Below are positions 35,912 through 46,191 of a DNA stretch of 64,000 bases, piece by piece. The notes under the pieces were generated by a model that saw only the letters and a list, made by a program, of their open reading frames with translations, had not been told where the DNA came from and did no database searches. Source of the stretch: UJ101 sp965262705 (GTDB lineage: Bacteria; Bacteroidota; Bacteroidia; Flavobacteriales; UJ101); assembly GCA_965262705.1 (NCBI GenBank), contig OZ253556.1, positions 1,364,001-1,428,000 of the forward strand. Reading direction: 5' to 3'. A program made the position numbers and the translations under genes. Each line of letters opens with the position of its first letter. The stretch's first letter is position 1.

Positions 35912-38659
35912 ATGAAACAATTTCAATTAGCTTTCTCTGACTTACCTTTATTATTAAAAATGCTGATTATCTCTTTCGTATGCCCGTTATGCGCTCAAAC
36001 TATAAATCTCAAGGGATACGTTATGAATAATCAGAATGAACCATTAATAGGTGCAGAGGTTTATTTAGAAGATAACAAAAATATTGAAACCAAAACGGAT
36101 CAAAAAGGTTTTTTTAATCTACCTATGGATTCAAAAAAGAAGTATCAAGTTATAGCCTCTTTTATGGGCTATCAATCGGATACGATTCAAGTTATACCTA
36201 AATCAGCGAATAAAATTAAATTTATTCTTAAGCCCAACGAAAATATATTAAAAGGTGTGGTAGTAACTGCTCAGAAAAGATTACAATCTATAGAAAAAGT
36301 GCCTGCCTCACTTACTGCAATAGATGCAAGATTTTTAAATCGTGAAGGAATTACCCAGCTCGATCAATTGTCTGAGTATGTGCCCGGTCTACAGGTTCAG
36401 CTGCAAAGCCCTAACAATCCGGGGTTTGTAATTCGAGGGATCACGAGTGACAGCGGAGAGTCTAATATAGAACCTCGTGTTTCAGTCTTTCAAGATGGCG
36501 TATCTATAAGCAAATCAAGAGGCTCTGCAGTAGAATTATACGATTTAGAACGTGTGGAGGTATTAAAAGGGCCGCAGGGGACGCTCTTTGGCCGGGGTGC
36601 TGAGATAGGAGCAGTTCATATCATTCAAAAAAAAGCACAAAACCGTACCTCTGCTTCCCTTACCGCAGGACTCGGCGACTACAGCTATAGACATATACAA
36701 GGGTTTTTTAATACCCCGTTGGTTAAAAATAAATTATTATTTAGAGCGTCAGGGATCTATAATTATAATGATGGATTTATTCGTAATCGCTCCGGCGGAA
36801 GATTAAACGGGAAAGATACTAAAGCGGCTCGAATACAGTTGCGTTATCATCCCAGTACAAAAACCGATATAAATCTTATTTATAATTATCAGTACGACAC
36901 CCCTCCAGGAACTTCTTTTAAAAGCGGGACTTACGCTCCTGCCGGTGGAAATACTAAACCATGGACTTTTGCCGATCTAGACCGTGGGAAAGACTTGGGT
37001 TTAAGCCGAACCGTCTGGGGGACTACCTTGCAAGCGAAACATACTTTTAATCCCTCTTTAAGTTTGACTTCTATCACTGCCTATCGTGAGTTTGATTCTT
37101 ATGAGTCTTTTGATGCCGATGGTACCGCAGCTCCCGCCTTGTGGTTTGCTGAAGATGCCTTTGGTAAAGAGTTTAGCCAAGAGATAAGAGCAAATTTTAA
37201 AATTAATCAAAAATTTGAAGGTTTTGCCGGGATGAGCTACTTTTATGAAGATGGATTTGAACATGTGCCGTTTAAGACGAACGAACAAAGCCTGGCAACT
37301 TTGATTTCCCCTATGCTAAAAAAACGTATAGAGCAGGGGCTGGCTCCAATAAATGAAGCCTTAAAAAGTGAAGCCTTAAAAAGTTTTGGAGTTACAAGCC
37401 AAATGGAATGGACTCCGAAACCGCTCCTTATAGATGGAAAGCCTATTTATGTTTCCTCGCTATCTAACTTTATTACGAACAATCAAAATCTGGAGTATCT
37501 AAATCCCAAAGGGCCATACGCGGCAATGGTAGATGGCAGTGGATTGCTTCCGAAGGCACAATCTATGCAATTGCAAGGATTATACGCTATGCTCAACCAG
37601 CCGTTAAAAAAATCTCATCAGGAGAGTTATACTAACTATGGAAATAATAAAGCGTATGATTTCTTTACGCAGGGAACTATACATTTTACGAATTGGTTTG
37701 ACTTAACTGGAGGATTGAGAGTTACGGTTGAAAATATTCAATCGAGCTATAAGGCTACAATAGATCCAGAAGGGAAGAGCGGTACTTTAGGATTCATTAG
37801 GGAATCCAATCCCAACGATTTATCTTTACCCACTGAGAAAATAACGCAATCAGATACATACACCTCAATGGTAGGAGGTGTTGCTGCAAGTTTTAACCTT
37901 TCAAAATATCAAAACATATACTTAAGCCTATCGAAAGGGCGCCGCCCCAATGTGATTCAATTTTCTCCTACGGGAAGCGGAGCAGACCGCCATTATGAAC
38001 CTGAGGAATTAAAAGCTGAGACGGTTTGGAATTATGAAATCGGATATAAGGGATTCAATAAAAATCATCGATTTTATTATGATTTATCTGCTTTTTATTA
38101 CGACTATCATCATTTCCAAACCCGTATTGTTGATGAAAATCAACAATACATTACTTTAGATGCAGGAACCGCGAGTGCTTATGGGCTAGAAACTTCATTT
38201 AAATACCAACTAAATAAAGCCTTAACCCTTTTTGGCAATTATGCATTTATTGATGCATCGTTTGATGATAAAGATTCAAAAGGGAATAAGCAACTTTACG
38301 CTGGAAATACTTTCCGCTTGACCCCAAAACATTCTTTTGCCATAGGGGCCAATTTTTCTGCCCACTTGTCTAAGCATATGAACCTTTTCATTCGTCCATC
38401 TTATAATTATAAGTCAAAAGTATATTTTGAGGAGGATAATGCAGAAGATATAAAACAGGATGGCTACGGTTTGATGAATCTTAGGGCAGGAATTCAGCTA
38501 CCAAAATCGCACGTGTCTATTTTGATGTTTGTAAACAATGTTTTTGATGAAAAATATATAATTGATGCAGGAAATACTGGACGTGATTTCGGCACGCCTA
38601 CCTACATTGCAGGAGCACCTCGCTTGGCTGGTTTTGAATTTACTTATAGATTCCACTAA
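35912..38659 (+). CDS. TonB-dependent receptor
   Basis: 915 residues. Signal peptide to about CAQ (residue 29); CarboxypepD_reg-like domain (LKGYVMNNQNEPLIGAEVYL, about 33-110); plug (VVVTAQKRLQSIEKVPASLT, then VSVFQDGVSISKSRGSAVEL and EVLKGPQGTLFGRGAEIGAV, about 120-240); and a 22-strand barrel with siderophore-receptor style features ending in RLAGFEFTYRFH. It imports an unknown ligand across the outer membrane using TonB energy. The plug and barrel style suggests an iron complex or vitamin rather than a SusC glycan receptor; no SusD partner is present. Confidence 0.92.
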   Translation: MKQFQLAFSDLPLLLKMLIISFVCPLCAQTINLKGYVMNNQNEPLIGAEVYLEDNKNIETKTDQKGFFNLPMDSKKKYQVIASFMGYQSDTIQVIPKSANKIKFILKPNENILKGVVVTAQKRLQSIEKVPASLTAIDARFLNREGITQLDQLSEYVPGLQVQLQSPNNPGFVIRGITSDSGESNIEPRVSVFQDGVSISKSRGSAVELYDLERVEVLKGPQGTLFGRGAEIGAVHIIQKKAQNRTSASLTAGLGDYSYRHIQGFFNTPLVKNKLLFRASGIYNYNDGFIRNRSGGRLNGKDTKAARIQLRYHPSTKTDINLIYNYQYDTPPGTSFKSGTYAPAGGNTKPWTFADLDRGKDLGLSRTVWGTTLQAKHTFNPSLSLTSITAYREFDSYESFDADGTAAPALWFAEDAFGKEFSQEIRANFKINQKFEGFAGMSYFYEDGFEHVPFKTNEQSLATLISPMLKKRIEQGLAPINEALKSEALKSFGVTSQMEWTPKPLLIDGKPIYVSSLSNFITNNQNLEYLNPKGPYAAMVDGSGLLPKAQSMQLQGLYAMLNQPLKKSHQESYTNYGNNKAYDFFTQGTIHFTNWFDLTGGLRVTVENIQSSYKATIDPEGKSGTLGFIRESNPNDLSLPTEKITQSDTYTSMVGGVAASFNLSKYQNIYLSLSKGRRPNVIQFSPTGSGADRHYEPEELKAETVWNYEIGYKGFNKNHRFYYDLSAFYYDYHHFQTRIVDENQQYITLDAGTASAYGLETSFKYQLNKALTLFGNYAFIDASFDDKDSKGNKQLYAGNTFRLTPKHSFAIGANFSAHLSKHMNLFIRPSYNYKSKVYFEEDNAEDIKQDGYGLMNLRAGIQLPKSHVSILMFVNNVFDEKYIIDAGNTGRDFGTPTYIAGAPRLAGFEFTYRFH

Positions 38660-38709
38660 GTTTTAAAATTCTATCTTCCAATGAAACAGAGTGATATTTT
38701 TTACCTTAT

Positions 38710-38833
38710 GAGACCGTTGCAAAACACATAAAAAAGCATGAAAAAGAAAGCATCTAACTTCAAACTGCTTCCTTCTCAAAAAATTAAAATCCTCCACACC
38801 TATTAGGTTGCTCCGGCATTTAATTTTTAACTA
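38710..38833 (-). mobile_element. Truncated long miniature element, copy 13
   Basis: Begins GAGACCGTTGCAAAACACAT and follows the family to CCGGCATTTAATTTTTAA, then stops; the distal end is missing. It lies between the receptor and the zinc peptidase genes. Confidence 0.82.
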
Positions 38834-38893
38834 AAGGGTTCAAAGTACTATTGAATAATCGAATGGAAATGCTCTCTTGATATAAAATGCACT

Positions 38894-38901
38894 ATATTTG
38901 T
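38894..38901 (+). promoter_or_regulatory. Probable -7 box of the zinc peptidase gene (TATATTTG)
   Basis: TAnnTTTG match about 13-14 bp upstream of the ATG at 38915. Confidence 0.5.
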
Positions 38902-38914
38902 TAAAAAAACAATT

Positions 38915-39589
38915 ATGTATATCGCCTTAACTATAATTATCTTTTTAGTCAGTACTTTAGTCAGCGGACAATTAAAATCTAAATTTAAGAAATATTCTCA
39001 AATTCACCTTCAAAACGGACTTTCAGGTAAGGAAATTGTTCAAAAAATGTTGGCGGATAACGGAATCAGCAATGTAGCCGTAGTTTCTATTAAAGGGCAA
39101 TTAACGGATCATTACAACCCGATAAAGAAAACAATTAATCTAAGTGAGGCGGTCTATTATGAACGAAATGCAGCTGCAGCTGCAGTAGCGGCACATGAAT
39201 GTGGGCATGCAGTTCAACATGCGAAGGGATATGCGTGGCTTACTCTTCGCTCTAAGATGGTGCCTGCCGTTCAATTTAGCGCTAAGTTTGTTAATATAGC
39301 ATTACTTGCCGGGATTGCCATGGCAGCCATTGGTTCACTTATCGTATTAAAAATAGCCATCGCTTTATTTGCTGTTACGGTCCTATTCTCTATTGTAACT
39401 TTACCCGTAGAACTTGATGCAAGCAGTAGAGCCCTAGCTTGGATGAAAGAAGGAAACATCGTAACACAAAAAGAATACTATGGCTCAAAGGACGCTTTAA
39501 AATGGGCGGCGATGACGTATGTGGTCGCTGCGCTTGCTGCTATAGCCCAGTTAGCATATTTTGTTTCTATGTTAAATCAACGAGATTAA
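38915..39589 (+). CDS. Membrane zinc metallopeptidase (YugP family)
   Basis: 224 residues. An N-terminal helix anchors a domain with the zinc motif HECGH in AAVAAHECGHAVQHAKGYAW (about residues 86-105). Membrane helices follow at about 122-142 and 145-165. The third zinc ligand region VELDASSRALAWMKEG and a C-terminal helix (198-218) complete the family pattern. These neutral zinc metallopeptidases have no well-established substrate; membrane protein quality control is a guess. Single gene with its own promoter; the AEC transporter follows 71 bp later. Confidence 0.88.
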   Translation: MYIALTIIIFLVSTLVSGQLKSKFKKYSQIHLQNGLSGKEIVQKMLADNGISNVAVVSIKGQLTDHYNPIKKTINLSEAVYYERNAAAAAVAAHECGHAVQHAKGYAWLTLRSKMVPAVQFSAKFVNIALLAGIAMAAIGSLIVLKIAIALFAVTVLFSIVTLPVELDASSRALAWMKEGNIVTQKEYYGSKDALKWAAMTYVVAALAAIAQLAYFVSMLNQRD

Positions 39590-39660
39590 TTCATATGCAA
39601 AATTATAGCAAATAACAAAAAATTATTTGAACCCGTGTTTGACCTAAATCATAATAGAAA

Positions 39661-40566
39661 ATGACGGATATTCTAATTATTCCTATTTGTTTATTTGCTG
39701 GCATGGCTATCAAAAAATTTAAAGCGATGCCTCATGATTCTTATAAATTGATTAATGCGTGGTTAATCAATATTGCATTGCCAGCTATCGCCTTAAAGTA
39801 CTTGCCTACGATTGAATGGAATAAAAAACTTATCTTTCCAATTTTAATGCCTGTTATCATCTGGTTTTTTGGAGTACTTTTTGTAAAAGTCTTATCTTGC
39901 TTTATCAAGATGGAAAATCCAACCAAAGCAGCAATTTTACTATTATTGGGTCTTTCTAATACCTCATTTACAGGGTTCCCTCTAACCAAAGCTTTTTATA
40001 AGGAGGAAGGTTTAAAAGTGGCTATTTTATGTGATCAATCTACTTTTATCGTTATGGCTACTTTTGCTACTATAACTGCTATGAGGCATTCTCCACATAT
40101 TGAATTTAAATTAAATAAAGTAGTTAAAAAAATCATGAGTTTTCCCCCTTTTCTGGCATTGATTACTGCGCTTATTTTACCCTTGTTTATTGATATTAGT
40201 CCTATAAACCCTATTTTAAGCACAATTGCTTCAACCATGGTTCCGATAGCCATTTTTTCAGTTGGATTTCAGTTGGATATTAAGGAATGGAAAGCGGATG
40301 TTCATATTATTTCTTTGGGGTTGTTTTATAAATTAATTTTAGCCCCTTTTATAATTTTAATTTTATGCCATGCTACTCAATTTCATAATTTAATGGGAAA
40401 AGTTACTTTATTAGAATCATCTATGGCGCCTATGGTAACCGGTGCTATTATTGCAACGGAGTATAATTTAAACCCTAAGCTGGCAAATATGATCTCGAGC
40501 ATTGGTATCCCATTATCATTTGTTACCGTAGTTTTTTGGTATTTTATCTCTTCCGTCTTTTTATAA
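39661..40566 (+). CDS. AEC (auxin efflux carrier) family transporter
   Basis: 301 residues, about ten membrane helices in two five-helix halves, with LINAWLINIALPAIALKYLP at the start of the first half and SSMAPMVTGAIIATEYNLNP in the second. AEC carriers export organic anions or act as malate permeases; the substrate here is unknown. It is complete, and is followed by a decayed miniature element. Confidence 0.88.
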   Translation: MTDILIIPICLFAGMAIKKFKAMPHDSYKLINAWLINIALPAIALKYLPTIEWNKKLIFPILMPVIIWFFGVLFVKVLSCFIKMENPTKAAILLLLGLSNTSFTGFPLTKAFYKEEGLKVAILCDQSTFIVMATFATITAMRHSPHIEFKLNKVVKKIMSFPPFLALITALILPLFIDISPINPILSTIASTMVPIAIFSVGFQLDIKEWKADVHIISLGLFYKLILAPFIILILCHATQFHNLMGKVTLLESSMAPMVTGAIIATEYNLNPKLANMISSIGIPLSFVTVVFWYFISSVFL

Positions 40567-40593
40567 GATCCTAAAATAGATATAAGAAGGCTT

Positions 40594-40672
40594 GGTAAAA
40601 CATATAAAAAAGCATGAAAAAGAAAACATCTAACTTCAAAATATTTCCTTACTTCGACTGTGCTAAGCAATC
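40594..40672 (-). repeat. Long-element fragment with palindromic-repeat end
   Basis: ACATATAAAAAAGCATGAAA through CTAACTTCAAAATATTTCC, then CTTCGACTGTGCTAAGCAATCC. Both element ends are missing. The rest of the 338-bp gap before lpxK (40673-40850) is AT-rich with nothing recognisable, apart from a short-family trace (GCCTTTGCAAAAGTTACTTT to TGCAAATAAGCGCAATC, 40855-40889). Confidence 0.6.
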
Positions 40673-40891
40673 CTATCATTGCCATTTGCTTTTAGATAAT
40701 TTAAAATAATTTCGTAATTTTTAATAAGATTGTTCATTATATTTAAATATTTGTTAATAAAGCAATTATAATATTTTTTAATCATTTCAACAATCTTTTT
40801 TCTAAATGCACAACAGGTAAAAAATAGTATTTTTTAACAATATGATGCCTTTGCAAAAGTTACTTTAGCAACTGCAAATAAGCGCAATCAT

Positions 40892-40899
40892 TATCTTTG
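40892..40899 (+). promoter_or_regulatory. Probable lpxK -7 box (TATCTTTG), suggesting a leaderless mRNA
   Basis: TAnnTTTG match only 5 bp before the ATG at 40905. With the usual start point about 5-8 bases after this box, transcription would begin at or next to the start codon. It directly follows the short-family trace. Confidence 0.45.
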
Positions 40900-40904
40900 T
40901 CTCT

Positions 40905-41939
40905 ATGTCATTCCTTAAAAAGCTAAAATTCTTTTTATTTCCTTTTTCTATTTTATACGGCGGTGTAATCATAATTAGAAATAAGATGTACGATACGGGA
41001 GTTTTAAAATCCGTTTCTTTTCACATTCCTATTATAAGTATAGGGAATTTGAGCGTAGGCGGCACGGGGAAAACACCCCATGTAGAATATCTGATTCGAT
41101 GGTTAAAAGAACATAAAAGGATAGCCGTCTTAAGCCGTGGATACGGACGAAAAACCAAAGGTTACCAATTAGCAACCGAAAAAAGCAATGCAGATATTTT
41201 GGGTGATGAGCCCATGCAATTTTATTCAAAATTTGGGCAGGATATTACTATTGCAGTTCATGAAAATCGGGTAAAGGGAGTTAAAAAACTACTTGAGGAG
41301 ACTGCTCCCGAAATCATTCTGTTAGACGATGCCTTTCAACATAGAGCAATCCAGGCTAAATTATCCATTATATTGACCCCTTATGACGATTTGTTTACCA
41401 ACGATTATCTATTACCCGCAGGGCGGCTGAGAGAAAACAGAAGCGGAGCAAAAAGAGCAGACTTTATCGTAGTAACCAAATGCAGCAAACAGATAACGCC
41501 TTACGACAAGAAACAAATTATAAATAGGATAAGTCAATGGAGCAAAGCAAAAGTTTACTTTAGTTTCATTCGATATGACACGAAAATTTACGGTAAGAAT
41601 ATACTCAGCATAGAAACGCTTAGGCACCGAAATATTATTCTGGTAACCGGTATTGCCAACCCAAAACCCATGATAGAATATTTGAAGAATAAGGGAAATA
41701 TAATAACACATAACAAATATCCCGATCATCATAATTTTTCTAAAAAAGAAGTAGAATCCCTATTAAAAAAAGAAAAAAGTGCAATAATTATAACTACCGA
41801 AAAAGATTATATGAGATTACAAAAATTCAAATCGCTTCGCAATGCTTTATATTATCTGCCTATACAAATCTTTTTTGATCAGGAAGAAGTTTTTCATCAA
41901 CGGGTGTTAAAAAAAATTAAAACGAATGACCCCTTTTGA
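40905..41939 (+). CDS. lpxK: Tetraacyldisaccharide 4'-kinase
   Basis: 344 residues. LpxK phosphorylates the 4' position of the lipid A precursor at the inner membrane. An N-terminal membrane-associated helix (residues 1-22) precedes the P-loop IGNLSVGGTGKTPHVEYLIR (about 46-65). AVLSRGYGRKTKGY, DEPMQFYSKF, LLDDAFQHRAI (about 139-149) and the C-terminal TTEKDYMRLQKF block are all typical. The length is normal for Bacteroidetes. Single gene. Confidence 0.95.
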   Translation: MSFLKKLKFFLFPFSILYGGVIIIRNKMYDTGVLKSVSFHIPIISIGNLSVGGTGKTPHVEYLIRWLKEHKRIAVLSRGYGRKTKGYQLATEKSNADILGDEPMQFYSKFGQDITIAVHENRVKGVKKLLEETAPEIILLDDAFQHRAIQAKLSIILTPYDDLFTNDYLLPAGRLRENRSGAKRADFIVVTKCSKQITPYDKKQIINRISQWSKAKVYFSFIRYDTKIYGKNILSIETLRHRNIILVTGIANPKPMIEYLKNKGNIITHNKYPDHHNFSKKEVESLLKKEKSAIIITTEKDYMRLQKFKSLRNALYYLPIQIFFDQEEVFHQRVLKKIKTNDPF

Positions 41940-41951
41940 ATATAGCAATAA

Positions 41952-42183
41952 GAGACCGTTGCAGAACACATAAAAAAGTATGAAAAAGAAAGCATCTAAC
42001 TTCAAACTGCTTCCTTACTTCGACAGGCTCAGTCACCATCTCAAAAAAATTAAACTCCTCCACACCCAAAAGGTTGCTCCGTTGTTTCGCTTCACTGACT
42101 TGCAGTTAATTTTTATCGGGCGTTGCATTTCGACAAACTCAATACAAGCATTTTTTTGCTAAAGTGCTTTTTACAACGGTCTC
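41952..42183 (-). mobile_element. Long miniature element, copy 14 (enlarged)
   Basis: 232 bp, ends GAGACCGTTGC / ACAACGGTCTC, perfect target duplication AATAA (41947-41951 and 42184-42188). It contains a palindromic-repeat piece (CTTCGACAGGCTCAGTCACC, 42017-42036) and a CACTGACTTGCAG short-family piece. It lies 70 bp upstream of gyrA. Confidence 0.92.
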
Positions 42184-42252
42184 AATAAATGAAAAATTAA
42201 GATTTTTTCATATAAAAACTCTATATTAGCGGATTGAAATTAAAAGTGTCAT

Positions 42253-44730
42253 ATGATAGGGCGAGAAACACTCATCCCGATTAACATTGAAGAGGAAATG
42301 AAATCTGCATACATTGACTACTCAATGTCTGTAATTGTTTCAAGAGCATTACCCGATGTACGAGATGGACTAAAACCGGTACATCGTCGAGTGCTTTATG
42401 GAATGTATGAACTGGGCGTATTGCATAATCGTTCGTATAAAAAATCTGCACGTATTGTAGGAGAAGTATTAGGGAAGTATCACCCGCACGGAGATACCTC
42501 GGTCTATGATACGATGGTTCGTATGGCACAAGAATGGTCACTGCGCTATCCATTGGTTGACGGGCAGGGAAATTTCGGCTCAGTAGATGGCGACCCGCCT
42601 GCAGCTATGCGTTATACCGAGGCACGTTTGAGAAAAATATCAGAGGAAATGCTGGCGGATATCGATAAAGATACGGTAGATATGCAATTGAATTTTGATG
42701 ATTCTTTAAAAGAGCCTACCGTATTGCCTACCCGTATCCCCAATTTATTAGTCAATGGCGCTTCAGGAATTGCTGTTGGTATGGCTACGAACATGGCACC
42801 GCATAATCTTTCAGAAACGATTGAAGCCACTTGTGCTTATATTGATACTCCAGAAATAGCGGTAGAAGAATTAATTCAATATATCAAAGCCCCCGACTTT
42901 CCAACAGGAGGCATCATTTACGGATATGAAGGCGTGCGTGAGGTACTGACTACCGGGCGAGGGCGTGTAGTGCTCCGTGCGAAAGCCGAATTTGAAGAAA
43001 TAAAAGGACGTGATTGTATTATAGTAACCGAAATTCCCTATCAAATAAATAAAGCCGATATGATTGCTAAAACGGCAGACCTTGTAAAAGATGGCAAAAT
43101 AGAAGGGATTTCCACTATTCGTGATGAATCAAACCGAAAAGGAATGCGTATTGTTTATGTGCTTAAACATGATTCCGTTCCGAATATTGTACTAAATAAA
43201 TTGTTCAAATATACTGCTTTGCAGACCTCTTTTAACGTGAATAATATTGCCTTAGTTAAGGGGCGCCCTGAGCAATTAAACGTAAAAGATTTAATAGAGA
43301 ATTTTGTAGCGCATCGTCATGAGGTAGTGGTCCGCAGGACGAAATATGAATTGCGCAAAGCAAAAGAACGTGCGCATATTCTTGAGGGGCTGATTATTGC
43401 GGTGGATAATATAGAGGAAGTGATTCAATTAATTCGAGGTTCAAAAAATCCGGAAGAGGCGCGTAAAGGCTTAATCAATCGATTTGATTTGACCGAAATT
43501 CAGGCGCGTGCTATTTTGGATATGCGTCTGCAGAAACTTACCGGCCTTGAGATAGATAAGCTAAAAGCCGAATATGATGAATTAACGAAAACCATTGCCC
43601 ATCTTGAAGAAATATTAAATAATGAACCGCTTCGTTATAAAATTATTAAAGATGAACTCATTGAAATAAAAGAAAAATACGGTACCGAACGAAAAACGGA
43701 AATTAACTATGCAGGCGGGGAGGTTAGTATAGAAGATATGATTCCGGATTCGGATGTCGTTTTAACTATTTCACATGCCGGGTATATTAAACGAACCCTT
43801 TTATCGGAATATAAGAAACAAAACAGAGGAGGAGTTGGAAATATTGCCGCCAAAACCCGCAACGAAGATTTCTTAGAACATATTATGGTAGCTACCAATC
43901 ATCAATATATGTTGTTTTTTACCCAAAAAGGAAAGTGTTTTTGGCAACGGGTATATGAAATTCCGGAAGGGAGCAAAACTTCAAAGGGACGCGCCATTCA
44001 AAACCTGATTAATATTGAGCCCGATGATAAAGTAATGGCATTTGTACATACGGGGGATTTAAAAAATACAGGCTATGTAAATTCACGAAATGTCATTATG
44101 GTTACGCAAAAGGGACAGGTGAAGAAAACCCCGTTAGAGCAATATTCCCGCCCCAGACAAAACGGAATTAACGCCATTGTCATTAAAGAGGATGATGCTT
44201 TGCTTGAAGCTAAATTAACGCAGGGCAATTCCCAAATAATGTTAGCCCTAAGGAGTGGGAAAGTGATTCGTTTTGAAGAAGAAAAAGTTCGCCCAATGGG
44301 AAGAATCGCCTCAGGGGTTCGCGGGATAACTTTAAGAGATGAGGAAGATGCGGTTATCGGTATGATCTGCGTAAATGATATAGAAAAAGAAAATGTTTTA
44401 GTTATATCAGAAAAAGGGTATGGAAAAAGAAGTTTATTAGAAGATTATCGCATTACCAACCGGGGGGGGAAAGGTGTGAAAACCATTAATATAACTGAAA
44501 AAACGGGTCAGCTTATTGGTATAAAAACAGTGAAAGACGGAGATCATTTGATGATTATTAACAAATCCGGTATCGCTATCAGGACTTCAGTAGATGATTT
44601 GCGAGTCATGGGGCGCAACACGCAGGGAGTGCGGGTAATTAATTTAAAAGAAGGCGACCAGATCGCAGCCGTTGCAAAAGTGGTCTATCAGGAAAATTGG
44701 GAAGAAAATAAAGAAATAACCTCAGAATAA
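42253..44730 (+). CDS. gyrA: DNA gyrase subunit A
   Basis: 825 residues, the breakage-rejoining subunit that introduces negative supercoils together with GyrB. The N-terminal winged-helix region carries the quinolone-determining stretch HPHGDTSVYD, with Thr82 and Asp86 at the positions of E. coli Ser83 and Asp87; Thr is, to my recollection, the wild-type residue in flavobacteria, so this is not evidence of resistance. The active tyrosine is Tyr121 in AAMRYTEAR. The C-terminal beta-pinwheel includes a GyrA-box-like NRGGKG near residue 737. Complete, followed 45 bp later by a TPR protein. Confidence 0.97.
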   Translation: MIGRETLIPINIEEEMKSAYIDYSMSVIVSRALPDVRDGLKPVHRRVLYGMYELGVLHNRSYKKSARIVGEVLGKYHPHGDTSVYDTMVRMAQEWSLRYPLVDGQGNFGSVDGDPPAAMRYTEARLRKISEEMLADIDKDTVDMQLNFDDSLKEPTVLPTRIPNLLVNGASGIAVGMATNMAPHNLSETIEATCAYIDTPEIAVEELIQYIKAPDFPTGGIIYGYEGVREVLTTGRGRVVLRAKAEFEEIKGRDCIIVTEIPYQINKADMIAKTADLVKDGKIEGISTIRDESNRKGMRIVYVLKHDSVPNIVLNKLFKYTALQTSFNVNNIALVKGRPEQLNVKDLIENFVAHRHEVVVRRTKYELRKAKERAHILEGLIIAVDNIEEVIQLIRGSKNPEEARKGLINRFDLTEIQARAILDMRLQKLTGLEIDKLKAEYDELTKTIAHLEEILNNEPLRYKIIKDELIEIKEKYGTERKTEINYAGGEVSIEDMIPDSDVVLTISHAGYIKRTLLSEYKKQNRGGVGNIAAKTRNEDFLEHIMVATNHQYMLFFTQKGKCFWQRVYEIPEGSKTSKGRAIQNLINIEPDDKVMAFVHTGDLKNTGYVNSRNVIMVTQKGQVKKTPLEQYSRPRQNGINAIVIKEDDALLEAKLTQGNSQIMLALRSGKVIRFEEEKVRPMGRIASGVRGITLRDEEDAVIGMICVNDIEKENVLVISEKGYGKRSLLEDYRITNRGGKGVKTINITEKTGQLIGIKTVKDGDHLMIINKSGIAIRTSVDDLRVMGRNTQGVRVINLKEGDQIAAVAKVVYQENWEENKEITSE

Positions 44731-44775
44731 TTTTTTTTGAGATAAATAATTTAAGATAAATTAAAACCATTACGA

Positions 44776-46188
44776 ATGAAAAAGATAATTATGACTGTTT
44801 CTTTGGCTTTTGCCTTGCTTTTTGCTCATGCACAAGAAGCACAAATCACCGCTTTAGAAACAGCAGTTAAATCCAAAACAAAAATTACTAATGCGCTTAC
44901 CAATGCAGAAAATGCTATCAAAGGAAAGCTAAATCAATTAAAGCCTGATTTCCTTTACCGATACTATATGGCGAGAGGGAAAGCCGAACTATTGCAAAAT
45001 AATTTTTCAGCAGCTGGCGAAGTTTTTGAAAAATTGAGAGAAATGAGAAAAAACGGTTACTTTGAAGTAAAGAATAAAAACACAAAGCATAAAGAATATT
45101 ATTATTCTAAAGAAGCATTAGATAAAGCAGTTGCCAGTGGAAGTTATTCAAAGCCGAAAAAGAAAGAGACCACATCTATTGATGATGAGATTAAAGAAAT
45201 TCTTACTAATAAAGTACAAACCATAAGTAAGGAAGCGAGTGAAGCGTATAATAAAAAGGACTATTTAACTGCGGGCAATAAATTTTTTCAAACCTATCAA
45301 TTACAAAAAGCACAAGGGAATACAAATGAAGATTATTTGTATTATGCTGCAGTAGCCTATCAACAATTAAAGAAATTTGACAAAGCTGCCGAATTGTATG
45401 ATCAACTAATTAAAGACGGTTACAATGGGGTAAAGACTACCTATTATGCTACAAACCTTGCCAATGGGAAACGGGTAAATTTTCCGGATAAAAAGGCTTG
45501 GGAATCGTATAAGAAAAACGCAATTAATGCCAAATTATATAAGGATTGGGGGAGCGAAACTTCAAAAGACATATCAAAAGATCTTTATACTTACGCCGCA
45601 ACGATAAATTATAATTTAAAAAGGTACAAACGCGCGTCTGAAATAGCGCAGCAGGGGTTGAATAAACTTGGAGAGAACACCGATCTACAAAGTATTCTGT
45701 CTAACTCAATATATAAGTCGGGCGATTCAAAATCCTATATTGAACGATTGAGAAAAATAATTCAAGAGCATCCTAATGATGCGAATTCTTTATATAATCT
45801 TGGTGTGATGCTTTCGGGAAAGGATGCTTCACCTGCGAATAAACAAGAAGCAAAAGAGATATTTAAAAAAGTTCTATCGCTTAATCCTAATAACACTGAA
45901 GCCGCATTGAACATGGCAGCTATTCTTATTGAACGGGATAGTGATATTGTAAAAGAATTGAATAAAGCTAACAGTACTTCAAAAGGTAAAAAAGCGAAGT
46001 ATGATTCGTTATTTAATGAGCGTAGATCACTGCATAAAGAAGTATTACCTTATCTTGAGCAGGTAGTCAAGGCAAAACCTGATGATATAGCTGTTTTAAA
46101 AACCCTTAAAGCCTCTTATAGTATTTTAGGCATGGATAGCAAAAAAGCAGAAATAAAACAACGCATTGAAGCGCTGGAAGATAAATAA
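44776..46188 (+). CDS. Secreted tetratricopeptide-repeat protein
   Basis: 470 residues with a signal peptide (MKKIIMTVSLAFALLFAHAQ). TPR-like helical pairs occur at about 65-90, 150-215 (AAVAYQQLKKFDKAAELYDQ), 270-300 (AATINYNLKRYKRASEIAQQ) and 325-390 (PNDANSLYNLGVMLSGKD, PNNTEAALNMAAILIERD), and a lysine-rich linker lies near 395. It is probably periplasmic and binds protein partners. It follows gyrA on the same strand with a 45-bp gap and may share its transcript. Specific role unknown. Confidence 0.85.
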   Translation: MKKIIMTVSLAFALLFAHAQEAQITALETAVKSKTKITNALTNAENAIKGKLNQLKPDFLYRYYMARGKAELLQNNFSAAGEVFEKLREMRKNGYFEVKNKNTKHKEYYYSKEALDKAVASGSYSKPKKKETTSIDDEIKEILTNKVQTISKEASEAYNKKDYLTAGNKFFQTYQLQKAQGNTNEDYLYYAAVAYQQLKKFDKAAELYDQLIKDGYNGVKTTYYATNLANGKRVNFPDKKAWESYKKNAINAKLYKDWGSETSKDISKDLYTYAATINYNLKRYKRASEIAQQGLNKLGENTDLQSILSNSIYKSGDSKSYIERLRKIIQEHPNDANSLYNLGVMLSGKDASPANKQEAKEIFKKVLSLNPNNTEAALNMAAILIERDSDIVKELNKANSTSKGKKAKYDSLFNERRSLHKEVLPYLEQVVKAKPDDIAVLKTLKASYSILGMDSKKAEIKQRIEALEDK

Positions 46189-46191
46189 AGT

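Noticed and set aside
42475..42520. Quinolone-resistance substitution in GyrA (Thr at the Ser83 position)
   Set aside because: Threonine there is, to my knowledge, the ordinary residue in flavobacteria, and the Asp87 equivalent is unchanged.
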